50,916 bases of DNA from Candidatus Saccharibacteria bacterium UBA5170. GTDB taxonomy: Bacteria; Patescibacteriota; Saccharimonadia; Saccharimonadales; Saccharimonadaceae. Under the pieces are notes generated by a model. That model saw only the letters and a program-made list of their open reading frames with translations. It was not told the DNA's origin and made no database searches. Below, in pieces: positions 7,718-15,828 of the stretch. The translations under genes were made by a program, and so were the position numbers. Each line of letters opens with the position of its first letter. The stretch's first letter is position 1. The DNA is taken from contig DHWY01000002.1 of the NCBI GenBank assembly GCA_002413425.1, positions 129,183-180,098 on the forward strand. Direction: 5' to 3'.

Positions 7718-7813
7718 GAATTTTACACTATCTGCATCGTGAATATACTCAACACCAGCACGGCTCCATCCAAAATAATCCCAGGGGCTCCAGGACGATT
7801 GCAGAACTTATTG

Positions 7814-7839
7814 TGGTATAGTATGTTTTTCGAAGGAGG
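7814..7839 (+). promoter_or_regulatory. Promoter and ribosome binding site of the PLD gene
   Basis: TGGTATAGT (7814-7822) is an extended -10. The strong AAGGAGG at 7833-7839 is six bases before ATG 7846. Confidence 0.6.
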
Positions 7840-7845
7840 AATCAG

Positions 7846-8292
7846 ATGTTTAGTCTTAATACTTCTAGGCTTTATGATCAGTCGACGTTCTATAAGTCCT
7901 TTCTGCGTGACTTAGGTCGAGCGCAGTCGCGCGTTGTTATCGAAAGCCCATTCATTACCAAGAAACGTATGTCTCTGCTCCTACCTGCCCTACTGAAGCT
8001 AAGGGCTAAAGACGTCCGTGTCATTATTAATACAAAACCGTTCGAGGAGCATGAACAAGCATATCAAAGTCAGGCAATATGGGCAGTCGGTATCATGCAG
8101 GACATAGGGATTGAAGTCTTGATGACAGCAGGGCATCACCGAAAGCTAGCTATTATTGATGACGGTATTTTATGGGAGGGCAGTCTGAATATTCTTTCAC
8201 AGAACGATAGTTGTGAATTAATGCGGCGAATAGAATCCAAAGAGACGGTTGAACAGATGAGGAAGTTTATTGGTATCAAGAAATGGTGTTAG
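7846..8292 (+). CDS. Single-domain phospholipase D-like nuclease
   Basis: 148 residues forming one PLD-like domain. The catalytic HxK is seen at H98-K100 in GHHRKLAIID, followed by GSLN (112-115); SPFITKKR near 34-41 matches the start of the PLD core. Single-HKD proteins act as dimers and are commonly DNA/RNA nucleases (Nuc/BfiI type) or accessory domains of helicase and restriction systems. Here it stands alone with a strong AAGGAGG and is followed four bases later by a membrane-protein gene. No signal peptide is visible, so it is likely cytoplasmic. The substrate cannot be told from sequence. Confidence 0.75.
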   Translation: MFSLNTSRLYDQSTFYKSFLRDLGRAQSRVVIESPFITKKRMSLLLPALLKLRAKDVRVIINTKPFEEHEQAYQSQAIWAVGIMQDIGIEVLMTAGHHRKLAIIDDGILWEGSLNILSQNDSCELMRRIESKETVEQMRKFIGIKKWC

Positions 8293-8296
8293 TGAT

Positions 8297-8800
8297 ATGA
8301 TTGAACTAATGGAGATTATTGCGCTAGTTGTAGGTATTCTTTTTGGCTTTTACTGGTTTAAAGGCTCGGCTGAGTATATATTAATCCTTTTATACCTTTC
8401 GCCATTTAGGACGAAGGATAAGTTTGAATGGTTGTATGATCATGCCGATGATGAAGTCACCTATTCATTTATTGGTACTGAGCTCGACGGTGTCAAAGTA
8501 TATTCAGATTACTATCGACTGCACCAGGCTGCGCGACCTACTAGTTTCAAATACTTCCAGCGATACTATAAAGGTCTTAAAAGTATATTCCTAAGTCCTA
8601 AATCGCTTATCCTTCTAGCGCCTGCCCTAATATTTTGGACTCACTGGTACCTCTATCTCGTAGGTATATTTATTAGTATTGTTGGAATTCTATTTTATAA
8701 AATACTGGATAAAGGGCATCGTATCGGCTTCTATCAACGACTTGTCGTATTCGCGGTCATTAAAGACTACCAGAAGAAAGTTAAAAATACGTCAAAGTAG
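8297..8800 (+). CDS. Membrane protein of unknown function, partner of PLD gene
   Basis: 167 residues from ATG 8297, which follows the PLD stop (8290-8292) by four bases; an upstream in-frame start at 8270 would overlap the PLD gene. Hydrophobic segments are near residues 4-20, 25-40 (weak) and a longer hairpin about 103-140 (ILLAPALIFWTHWYLYLVGI core). The middle region is soluble and acidic. Probable operon with the PLD-like nuclease, suggesting a membrane partner. No family recognised. Confidence 0.55.
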   Translation: MIELMEIIALVVGILFGFYWFKGSAEYILILLYLSPFRTKDKFEWLYDHADDEVTYSFIGTELDGVKVYSDYYRLHQAARPTSFKYFQRYYKGLKSIFLSPKSLILLAPALIFWTHWYLYLVGIFISIVGILFYKILDKGHRIGFYQRLVVFAVIKDYQKKVKNTSK

Positions 8801-8810
8801 ACTGATTGGC

Positions 8811-8895
8811 GGTGGGAAACTAGAGAAAATCTATCCTAGTTGATCATAATTTTTTAGCGAGGTTAACGTCTATCCAGCAATCAAATACATTGTGC
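8811..8895. repeat. Diverged 80-nt repeat, copy A
   Basis: GGGAAACTA, TCCTAGT, a T-run, TTAACGTCTATC and AATAC occur here in the same order and nearly the same spacing as at 27284-27362. Both copies begin soon after the stop codon of a + strand gene (11 and 42 bases). Confidence 0.45.
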
Positions 8896-8933
8896 TCAAA
8901 AAGCGATTGCTTCTCTTACAGAAAAGATCATCA

Positions 8934-9026
8934 TCAAACAATAAGAAAGGTCTTTTCGATGTCTTTTATTAGAGCTTCCCAAAGTTCAATTTCTTTCCCG
9001 CAATGTGGGCATTTAATTAAATCCAT
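8934..9026 (-). pseudogene. Remnant of a DUF2130-type protein (zinc-ribbon start only)
   Basis: A 30-residue frame from ATG 9026 reads MDLIKCPHCGKEIELWEAL before a stop. This matches the usual N-terminus of DUF2130 proteins (IKCPHCGKEIELSEAL), which are normally about 400 residues with a nuclease-like domain. Only the zinc-ribbon opening is left, and nothing of the rest is seen downstream. It is either a scrap of a degraded gene or a tiny zinc-ribbon peptide. Confidence 0.55.
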
Positions 9027-9073
9027 TATATTATCTACTTTTACGCCTTTATAAATGCCTTGAACATTCAGGC

Positions 9074-10231
9074 TTAATTATTTTCCTCAAGTGTTTTTGC
9101 GTCTTTATTATAAACATAATGAACAATGTCACCAGATATAATCATACGGATAGCTGTATCTATAATGTCAACTGGGATAACAAACCATTCACTAGGTGTA
9201 TAGTGGTGGCCGTTTCTATCTATCATATCTATATTTAACTTTACTTCGTTGAAAACACGATGTAGTAATAATTCAAATTTTTGAGTATTCATATTAAAAG
9301 CCTTGTACGTCGCAACAATTTTTACTGGCCCCATGAGATAAGTTGGATCGTTCTCCGCACTCTTAATCCGCTGTTCAACAGATGTTGTCGAAAAACCAAT
9401 TTTATATAAATCAGATATGTTCCCAATTTTTGGGTCCTCATTCAAAGAAGATAGAATATAAATATATCCACTTTCACTGTCATCATCATTAATGACATTA
9501 AGTTCCTCAATCATTTCGTCGCCGGGCCCTACGACAATTTTTCCGCCATCATATAATACTCTTGCGAACGAACGTAGTAATGCACTAGATTCAGTACCAT
9601 TTTCATAAATTATTCTCATGCGTGCATTTAAGTCGCCACTTCTATTGCGTTTTCTTGGCTCCATGTGAGCTACTAGTGCCATGACACCATTTTGAATATA
9701 AAAACGTCCCGCCATAATCTGACGCTCGGTTTCAAATTGTACTAACCTTGATGCGCCATTTTTTAGATTATTATGGCATTTAATGAACATAGGTTCGAAT
9801 GATTCAAAATCTTTTGCATGTTGACGACGAGCAACGTAATCCTCAGCCGGTTTTTTTGTCTTAGTAACATTTTTTAATGTTAGTATGCCCGTTGGATCAT
9901 CAAATAGCCCAAGTGTATCATCGCTAAATACTTCATCAATACTTTCCGGTGGCGCTTCGGGAACGAGTAAGTCATGCGAATCAAGATGCTTTAATGCTTC
10001 GATTTTATTATCATCAGCACGTATGCCACGCAACCGAACGCCTAGTTTACGCTCAGCCATTTCGGTTGTCTTTGCGCTTGGTTCGCGGTTATACTCATTG
10101 TAAAAATCAACAACTTCAAGAAATGCAGACTCAAGCCTATCACTAGATGTCTGGGGCTTTTCGCGCTGTGATGTGTTTAATAATCCCAATTCGTCGCTTT
10201 CAAATATTCTATTTAATTTATCTGACATCAT
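9074..10231 (-). CDS. GIY-YIG (T5orf172-type) nuclease, third gene of R-M-like operon
   Basis: 385 residues. The C-terminal third (about 252-350) is a T5orf172/GIY-YIG domain: GYIYILSS at 253, then DLYKIGFS (the YIG-like half), an ARG-like position in VEQRIKSAE, and the family's LLHRVF helix. The N-terminal 240 residues, rich in acidic residues, are not recognised and probably bind DNA or partners. GIY-YIG enzymes hydrolyse DNA with one metal. The gene overlaps the helicase stop by 4 bp and is the last gene of the methyltransferase-helicase-nuclease operon, so it is the likely cleavage component. Starts at 10231 and 10228 (ATGATG) are equally possible. Confidence 0.75.
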   Translation of the reverse strand: MMSDKLNRIFESDELGLLNTSQREKPQTSSDRLESAFLEVVDFYNEYNREPSAKTTEMAERKLGVRLRGIRADDNKIEALKHLDSHDLLVPEAPPESIDEVFSDDTLGLFDDPTGILTLKNVTKTKKPAEDYVARRQHAKDFESFEPMFIKCHNNLKNGASRLVQFETERQIMAGRFYIQNGVMALVAHMEPRKRNRSGDLNARMRIIYENGTESSALLRSFARVLYDGGKIVVGPGDEMIEELNVINDDDSESGYIYILSSLNEDPKIGNISDLYKIGFSTTSVEQRIKSAENDPTYLMGPVKIVATYKAFNMNTQKFELLLHRVFNEVKLNIDMIDRNGHHYTPSEWFVIPVDIIDTAIRMIISGDIVHYVYNKDAKTLEENN

Positions 10232-12186
10232 ACGGTTTGCTGTTCAGCCTCTCGTTTTTTTCTTTGTAGATAAAGTAGCACTTCTGCCATGCGCTTTTCA
10301 GACTCGTCGTGCGAGCTAATATCGGGGCGACGGCCTTTAACTTCTACGAATAATTTAATCTTTGGCCATAATATCAAAGCCTCATCTTCAGTTACATCAA
10401 GTCTAGTCGAAGCAATTGTCTCTTGTATTACTTTTAAAACTTGAGTCGTAACTGACTTAGATAAGATTTCAAACGCTTTTTGGAATGGGTTAACCTGATC
10501 AATTAAATCAATATTAATATCATCTAGATTCACAAACTTATTTGCCATCATAACAAACTTTTTGTCACCGATAGTCTTGATTTCACCGTTCTTAATTACT
10601 GAATCAACAACCACTTGTTGACGTAATTCTTCAACTTGTTCTTCGTCAAGATCTGGGTATCTTTCGCGAATTATCTTTGGTATCAATACCTTATTGGTTA
10701 CTTCTGGATCAAGATTTCCAGCTGCCGCCTTAATAAATGTCTCATCTTGAAGAATATTTGCCTTTAAGTCATTCAAGTCGGTATCAACTATTTGTTTAAC
10801 GCGTTCACTGCTTGGTTCCTTGAAGCCTTTTATGCGAAGTTCGCCGGGCGTTGGCGCATCGTCATTATCTGACATTGTTCTAAATTTGAAATTTGGAGCC
10901 AAAACTTGCTCCATCAATAATGATGCGGTGATCGCTTTGAGCATATTGTTCACAGACAATTTAACTTCACTGCCAGTTGCTTCTGGCTGAGCAATCAAGT
11001 TAGTGAATTGAGCATGTGACTTATTACTGCTATCCCGAGTAGCGCGACCAATAATCTGTATTACTTCAGTCAACGACGCTCTGTATCCAACCGTTAGTGC
11101 ATGTTCACAAAACGGCCAGTCAAAGCCCTCTTTGGCCATACCAAGCGCAATAATTATATCTACGGCATCAATATCGTTCTTGGCAACTCGGCTTAAATAA
11201 GTTAATGTCCGAGCACGTTTTACTTGATCTGAATCATCAACCAAATCGGCAACTTTAATGATTTTACCGTCACTTTCACGTCTTACGTGAATTATGCCTG
11301 TTTCTTCATCCTCGTCTACTACCGCACCAATGCTTGCCAGAATAAATCCAACCTCTTCGATTTTATCTTTGGTAGATTCGCCACTATTAACATTTGGAAT
11401 ATGCAGAATTGTTTTTTTATCAGTATCAAGTATTTCGTTAATAGCTGATGTATATCTGCCCTGATAAAAATGATAGCCGATTCCTAGTGACTTCAGGTAT
11501 TCGTAACCATTTAGTTGATCATAGTAGTTGAATGTTACAGGTGTAAATTTTTCTTCATCTTCCGGTGATAGGATCGGCACAGCGTCACCACGGAAGTAAG
11601 ACCCCGTCATGGCAATAATATGTACGTCGCTGTTTTGCATTACACTACGAATCAATTCGCCTAATTTACTATTATTTACATCCATTGAAACATGATGAAA
11701 TTCGTCGATTGCCAATACGCAACCATTAAACTTTTCGGGCGCTAATGCCTCAAATGCAAATCGGAGTGTTGCATGTGTGCAAATAAGAATTGGATCATTG
11801 TTATCCATGAATTGTACGAATGCATCAACCTTACTCTTTTCAAGTCCTGGGGTACAGAGGTTATTTTTATCATCTACCTCCCAGTCAGCAAAAAAACCAT
11901 ACTTTTTTAGTTCAGTGCCATCAAATGACGCACCGATAGAACGCTCCGGCACGGCAACAATAACCTTCTTGCGCCCTTGATTGAACAGCTTATCAAGGCC
12001 GATAAACATAAGAGCACGAGATTTTCCGGATGCTGGGGGTGCTTTTATCAATAGATGCTGAGCGTTGCGTTTTTCAAAAGCCAACCGTTGCATTTCACGC
12101 ATACCCATGTCGTCGATTTTTACACTTTCACCAGTCTGTTCATATTTTACGTCAACTATATTGACTGGTTGTTTTTCGCTGGTCAT
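10228..12186 (-). CDS. DEAD/DEAH-like SF2 helicase of R-M-like operon
   Basis: 652 residues. Walker A APPASGKS at 49-56, Walker B/motif II AIDEFHH at about 160, an SAT-like MTGSY at about 190, and the second RecA domain with GFDWPFCEHALTVGY and QIIGRATRD (motif VI, about 385-391). This is the plan of SF2 helicases from restriction systems, which translocate on DNA with ATP. The last 200 residues are a family-specific alpha-helical region. One base separates it from the upstream methyltransferase, and it overlaps the nuclease gene by 4 bp. By context it couples target recognition by the methyltransferase to the GIY-YIG nuclease. Confidence 0.85.
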   Translation of the reverse strand: MTSEKQPVNIVDVKYEQTGESVKIDDMGMREMQRLAFEKRNAQHLLIKAPPASGKSRALMFIGLDKLFNQGRKKVIVAVPERSIGASFDGTELKKYGFFADWEVDDKNNLCTPGLEKSKVDAFVQFMDNNDPILICTHATLRFAFEALAPEKFNGCVLAIDEFHHVSMDVNNSKLGELIRSVMQNSDVHIIAMTGSYFRGDAVPILSPEDEEKFTPVTFNYYDQLNGYEYLKSLGIGYHFYQGRYTSAINEILDTDKKTILHIPNVNSGESTKDKIEEVGFILASIGAVVDEDEETGIIHVRRESDGKIIKVADLVDDSDQVKRARTLTYLSRVAKNDIDAVDIIIALGMAKEGFDWPFCEHALTVGYRASLTEVIQIIGRATRDSSNKSHAQFTNLIAQPEATGSEVKLSVNNMLKAITASLLMEQVLAPNFKFRTMSDNDDAPTPGELRIKGFKEPSSERVKQIVDTDLNDLKANILQDETFIKAAAGNLDPEVTNKVLIPKIIRERYPDLDEEQVEELRQQVVVDSVIKNGEIKTIGDKKFVMMANKFVNLDDINIDLIDQVNPFQKAFEILSKSVTTQVLKVIQETIASTRLDVTEDEALILWPKIKLFVEVKGRRPDISSHDESEKRMAEVLLYLQRKKREAEQQTV

Positions 12187-12187
12187 A

Positions 12188-14959
12188 TTATTTAGCTCCT
12201 ATTTCATTAGCAGTCATTTGTTCATATAAATCAAACAGGTACGTCAGGCGTTCCTCGTCACTATCAAATGGTTTTTTGCGATATATATTATCTATTACTT
12301 CATCCAATCTTTGATGAGCTAATCTTAAATCATCTGGCATTTTGTCTGGATCATACATATCGGCCAGGGTTTTTTCGGGATGATTTTCGCGAGCGTCCAT
12401 CACTCCATATACTTTTTCTTCAATATTTGCCTTATCACTGTCGCTTAATAATGGGACTGGAAAATTATTATAAACAATCGCAGATGAGTAACGTATTCGC
12501 GTCTCCAGTTGGCCAGCAACAGCCCTAACCCATACCATGTGTATATGGCTTGAAATAAGACCAAATACATAGGGTGCGGCGTCATAAACCGCAAAGGCGG
12601 AATCAGCAATTACAGTATCTTTGTCTAAATACCCAATAGGAATATAGTCTCTACGCTCAGATGAAACTCGAGGAACTATTATCGAATTTGTAGGCTTGTA
12701 GCTGATTTGAACAAAACGATAAGGTCGTAACGCATAATCACGAGTACTTTTTGCGTCACTTTTTGATCGAAAAACTTGAACCTTATTAAGTCGCTCACGA
12801 ATCTTAGGAACCATACTGGCTTCATTATATTCAGCATCAGATATCCAAAGACAATAACGATCAACTCCGCGAATATACTCAGCAGAACCAAGATATTTCT
12901 TAATATACTTTGTGGCGTCTGGTTGTTGAGATATAAGCTCATCTCTCTCTTTTGTGGTGAGTATAAAATGACCGCCATCTCGCGGCATAGAGCCAAACAC
13001 CATGGGTGGCATACCTGATAAAACATCCTTTTTGCGGTCAACGAATATATCAGATCTACCCTCAGCCAAATAACCGTTAATATTTTTCACCTCATGCCAG
13101 TAGCCATTTACATTTAGTTGCTTTGGCTTGTTTGAAGCATTTCGAATATTTATCACAGCTACCGTAACGCCTGCATTATACTTTGCATTATTCTCCCATT
13201 TAAATGATGTGTATGCAAAACCAATTTCAAGCCCAAGTTTAAATATTTTTGGGAACATTAATCCAACATGCTCGCCTTGTGAAACTGAGTTAGTAGTGAC
13301 AAAGGCAAGCTCAGCTTTTGTGCCTGCTATATATCGAGCGCCTTTTATAAACCATAACGCAATGTAATCTAGGTTCTTGGAATATGATTCGTCCTTAAAT
13401 ACATACTTATAATCAGCTTTCTGGTTAGCATTCTGTAATTTTGAACCTTGATATGGAGGGTTGCCAATTAAATATATCTCATCCCATTCGATTTGCTTCG
13501 TTGCTTCATCGCTTAACAATCTCGGTTGTTCATTTTTATTTGGCATTAGGGTCGTCTGCTCTTTGAGAATGTTGTCGCTTACTGCGTGCGGCTCGTTTGG
13601 ACAGACAGTATTCCAATCTATTCGCGTAGCATTAGCTTTTATAATCTTGGCGCTATCTTTTAGGGGAATAAGTTGTAAGTCGGCCTTAAACTGCTTATTA
13701 AACTCCATGTTCATTTGGTGGTTAGCGATAATAAGTGACAATATGGCAATTTCGTAAGCGAAATCGTCAATCTCTATACCGTAAAAATTCTCGAGCTTTA
13801 TAGCAGTTGCAATGCGTACGTCTAGTATCCCAAAATCAAGGAACCTCATCCAAATAGCATTCTCTAGTCGACGAAGTTCTTTGTACGCAATGATAAGAAA
13901 ATTACCAGAACCACATGCCGGGTCAAATACTTTTATCTTTGAAATGCGCCTAAGTAACTGCACTAACTTTTTAGGATTTTCATAATATTTTGTAAATTCT
14001 TCTTTTAGTCCATCCAGAAAGAGTGGCTCTATCGTTTTCATGATATTTGGCACGCTAGTATAGTGTTGCCCCAACCCCGATCTTTGACCAGGTCTGACAA
14101 CTGCCTGGAACATACTACCGAATATATCTGGGTTTATATCACTCCAATCAAGCCCACTGCTGCACTCAATCATGATTTCTCGAGATTTTGCATTGAACAT
14201 AGGTATTTGATTGTATGATCCAAAAAGATTTCCATTTACATATGGGAAACTCGCAAAATGCTCTGGGAAGTTTGTTTTATCTTCGGCATTAAGTGATTGA
14301 AACAATTCATTGAATATTTCATGCAAATCGACGCCATCATCCTGAGACAATCTGATAATGTTTGCGAATTGATTTTCTTTGAAAATTCCCGTATCCTCTG
14401 CAAAAAAACAGAATAATATACGAGTAAAAAATACAGTTAATGTATGCCATTCAAGAGGCGTCGTAAAGCCGTTACAGGCTATTAGCTCGTCAAACAGCTT
14501 GGCCATTTTTTCGGCAGCTTTTACATCGGCATGATTTTCATTAACGAACTGCGACTTTTCCATACCCGCCCACGGTAGGAAGAAGGCATAATGCTTGTTT
14601 ATGTCGCTAATATCAATGTCTAATGGCTCATTAGTTTTTGTATCGATAGCTAGGAGCTTTTTATAATCTGTAACGATGACGAACCGAGTGCTATAGCGAA
14701 CTACAGTAGGGTTGGTTTTTAATTCATCAATTACAGCATACACGTTATCTTCGGTTGGCTTAAAGTAAACCACATTCTTTTGCGCAACTTCAGTCTGTTT
14801 ATCGTTTGCAATATTCAGCTGCCCATTACGTAAGCGTGTAATGTTAGCGGGTGCTCTTCCGAAAGCAGTGAGCAAATCAAATATAAATTCATTGTCATAT
14901 CTAGACTTGCCACCAAGTGGTTTAACTTTTTGTTCGATTTCTTTTAGATTTATGGCCAT
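12188..14959 (-). CDS. Class I SAM-dependent DNA methyltransferase (MmeI-like)
   Basis: 923 residues. Motif I FDPACGSGNF (about 343-352) binds SAM, and motif IV NPPY (in LIGNPPYQGS, about 500) marks an N6-adenine or N4-cytosine amino-methyltransferase. The domain order resembles MmeI-type enzymes: N-terminal region, helical spacer, methyltransferase, target recognition and C-terminal tail. No D-E-x-K nuclease motif is evident in the N-terminal part, unlike real type IIG enzymes, so cleavage is probably delegated to the GIY-YIG partner. First gene of the operon 14959-9074. The start codon lies in an inverted repeat and lacks a ribosome binding site. Confidence 0.87.
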   Translation of the reverse strand: MAINLKEIEQKVKPLGGKSRYDNEFIFDLLTAFGRAPANITRLRNGQLNIANDKQTEVAQKNVVYFKPTEDNVYAVIDELKTNPTVVRYSTRFVIVTDYKKLLAIDTKTNEPLDIDISDINKHYAFFLPWAGMEKSQFVNENHADVKAAEKMAKLFDELIACNGFTTPLEWHTLTVFFTRILFCFFAEDTGIFKENQFANIIRLSQDDGVDLHEIFNELFQSLNAEDKTNFPEHFASFPYVNGNLFGSYNQIPMFNAKSREIMIECSSGLDWSDINPDIFGSMFQAVVRPGQRSGLGQHYTSVPNIMKTIEPLFLDGLKEEFTKYYENPKKLVQLLRRISKIKVFDPACGSGNFLIIAYKELRRLENAIWMRFLDFGILDVRIATAIKLENFYGIEIDDFAYEIAILSLIIANHQMNMEFNKQFKADLQLIPLKDSAKIIKANATRIDWNTVCPNEPHAVSDNILKEQTTLMPNKNEQPRLLSDEATKQIEWDEIYLIGNPPYQGSKLQNANQKADYKYVFKDESYSKNLDYIALWFIKGARYIAGTKAELAFVTTNSVSQGEHVGLMFPKIFKLGLEIGFAYTSFKWENNAKYNAGVTVAVINIRNASNKPKQLNVNGYWHEVKNINGYLAEGRSDIFVDRKKDVLSGMPPMVFGSMPRDGGHFILTTKERDELISQQPDATKYIKKYLGSAEYIRGVDRYCLWISDAEYNEASMVPKIRERLNKVQVFRSKSDAKSTRDYALRPYRFVQISYKPTNSIIVPRVSSERRDYIPIGYLDKDTVIADSAFAVYDAAPYVFGLISSHIHMVWVRAVAGQLETRIRYSSAIVYNNFPVPLLSDSDKANIEEKVYGVMDARENHPEKTLADMYDPDKMPDDLRLAHQRLDEVIDNIYRKKPFDSDEERLTYLFDLYEQMTANEIGAK

Positions 14960-14991
14960 ATAGATTTGTACATTTCTATCTATAAACTATA
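14959..14991 (-). promoter_or_regulatory. Promoter and inverted repeat of the R-M-like operon
   Basis: On the minus strand TATAGT (14986-14991) is a likely -10. Arms TATAGAT (14959-14965) and ATCTATA (14978-14984) surround 12 bases with TGTACA at the centre and overlap the start codon. It could be an autoregulatory operator; no controller gene is seen nearby. Confidence 0.4.
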
Positions 14992-15033
14992 CTGCAAATA
15001 GGCTTTAAGTGTAATACCCTAGTCGTCACACTA

Positions 15034-15263
15034 TTACTTTGATGACAGCTCAATAAACTTATCTATATAGTTGCCAGAGAAATTGTGGTCAGCCTCATCA
15101 ATAACAGTGACTTCGTACTTCTTTTCAGTTTTTTAGCACAGTCAATCGAAGGATCTTTACTGCCAAAAACAAATTTGACTTCACCTGTAAATTTATCAAG
15201 CCCATTCAATATGTTTTCTGGGTTCATTTCGAATGTGGTGTTTACTAATAATAACTTTTTTAT
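15034..15263 (-). pseudogene. Frameshifted remnant of an alpha/beta hydrolase (C-terminal part)
   Basis: One minus frame reads NPENILNGLDKF, then VKFVFGSKDPSIDCAKKL, and a second frame continues YEVTVIDEADHNFSGNYI to a stop at 15034. GSKDPS carries the acid residue and EADHNF the catalytic histidine expected near the C-terminus of alpha/beta hydrolases. A single base lost from the A-run near 15126-15131 would explain the shift. The N-terminal two thirds, including the nucleophile elbow, are missing upstream of about 15263. It fills most of the 500-bp gap between the R-M-like operon and the T4SS operon. Confidence 0.7.
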
Positions 15264-15477
15264 TTACGTATATTCCCAGGCGACTTGAGCAATTATTACA
15301 GCACCGGAAGAATGAGTGATTAGTTGTATCAATTAAAATCTGTTGTAGAATAGTCAATATATTTGACAGATTGAGAAAATGCTAGTGATTGTATTGAAAA
15401 AGCTTATGTCGCACTACTGTTTGAAGATAACGTGCTACCTTGAAAATGTAAACAACTATTTACCAACGGAGGATCAG

Positions 15478-15822
15478 ATGATCAGAAGTTCCACAAAATA
15501 CCAAATAGTAATTCTTGTCATGGCAGCAGCCATCCCGCTCCTTCTCGCTCCGCCGGCGTTCGCGGCATCCGCCGACATTACGCAGGTAGATAATTTTATC
15601 CGTAATGTCATCAAAGTCATCGCAGGTTTAGCCGGTCTCATAGCGACCGGCTTTTTTGTGATTGGTGGCTTTAGCTATATTATGAGTTCCGGTAATCCTG
15701 AGCATCTCGATAAAGCAAAGCGTACGCTGCTTTGGTCTGGCATCGGTCTTGCGATTGTGATTGCGGCATTTGTGCTTAGTAATATTGTTACAACAATCGC
15801 CACGGACGCATTCGGGAGTTAG
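15478..15822 (+). CDS. VirB2/TrbC-like pilin subunit
   Basis: The open frame extends upstream to 15379, but ATG 15478 is chosen because CGGAGG lies six bases before it and the protein then begins with a signal peptide (about 1-30, ending PPAFAA). The mature part (about 80 residues) has two transmembrane helices (about 43-65 and 82-104) joined by a short loop GNPEHLDKAKR, the plan of VirB2/TrbC pilins. First gene of a tight + strand operon running to 23305. A candidate promoter (TTGACA at about 15364) lies upstream. The N-terminal half of the next gene repeats this design. Confidence 0.75.
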   Translation: MIRSSTKYQIVILVMAAAIPLLLAPPAFAASADITQVDNFIRNVIKVIAGLAGLIATGFFVIGGFSYIMSSGNPEHLDKAKRTLLWSGIGLAIVIAAFVLSNIVTTIATDAFGS

Positions 15823-15828
15823 GCTACC

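Noticed and set aside
7613..7915. Plus-strand 100-residue frame overlapping the PLD gene
   Set aside because: It crosses the PLD promoter and ribosome binding site and has no family-like pattern.
15379..15477. Longer start for the pilin gene
   Set aside because: The upstream part has no ribosome binding site and would bury the signal peptide; CGGAGG before 15478 decides the start.
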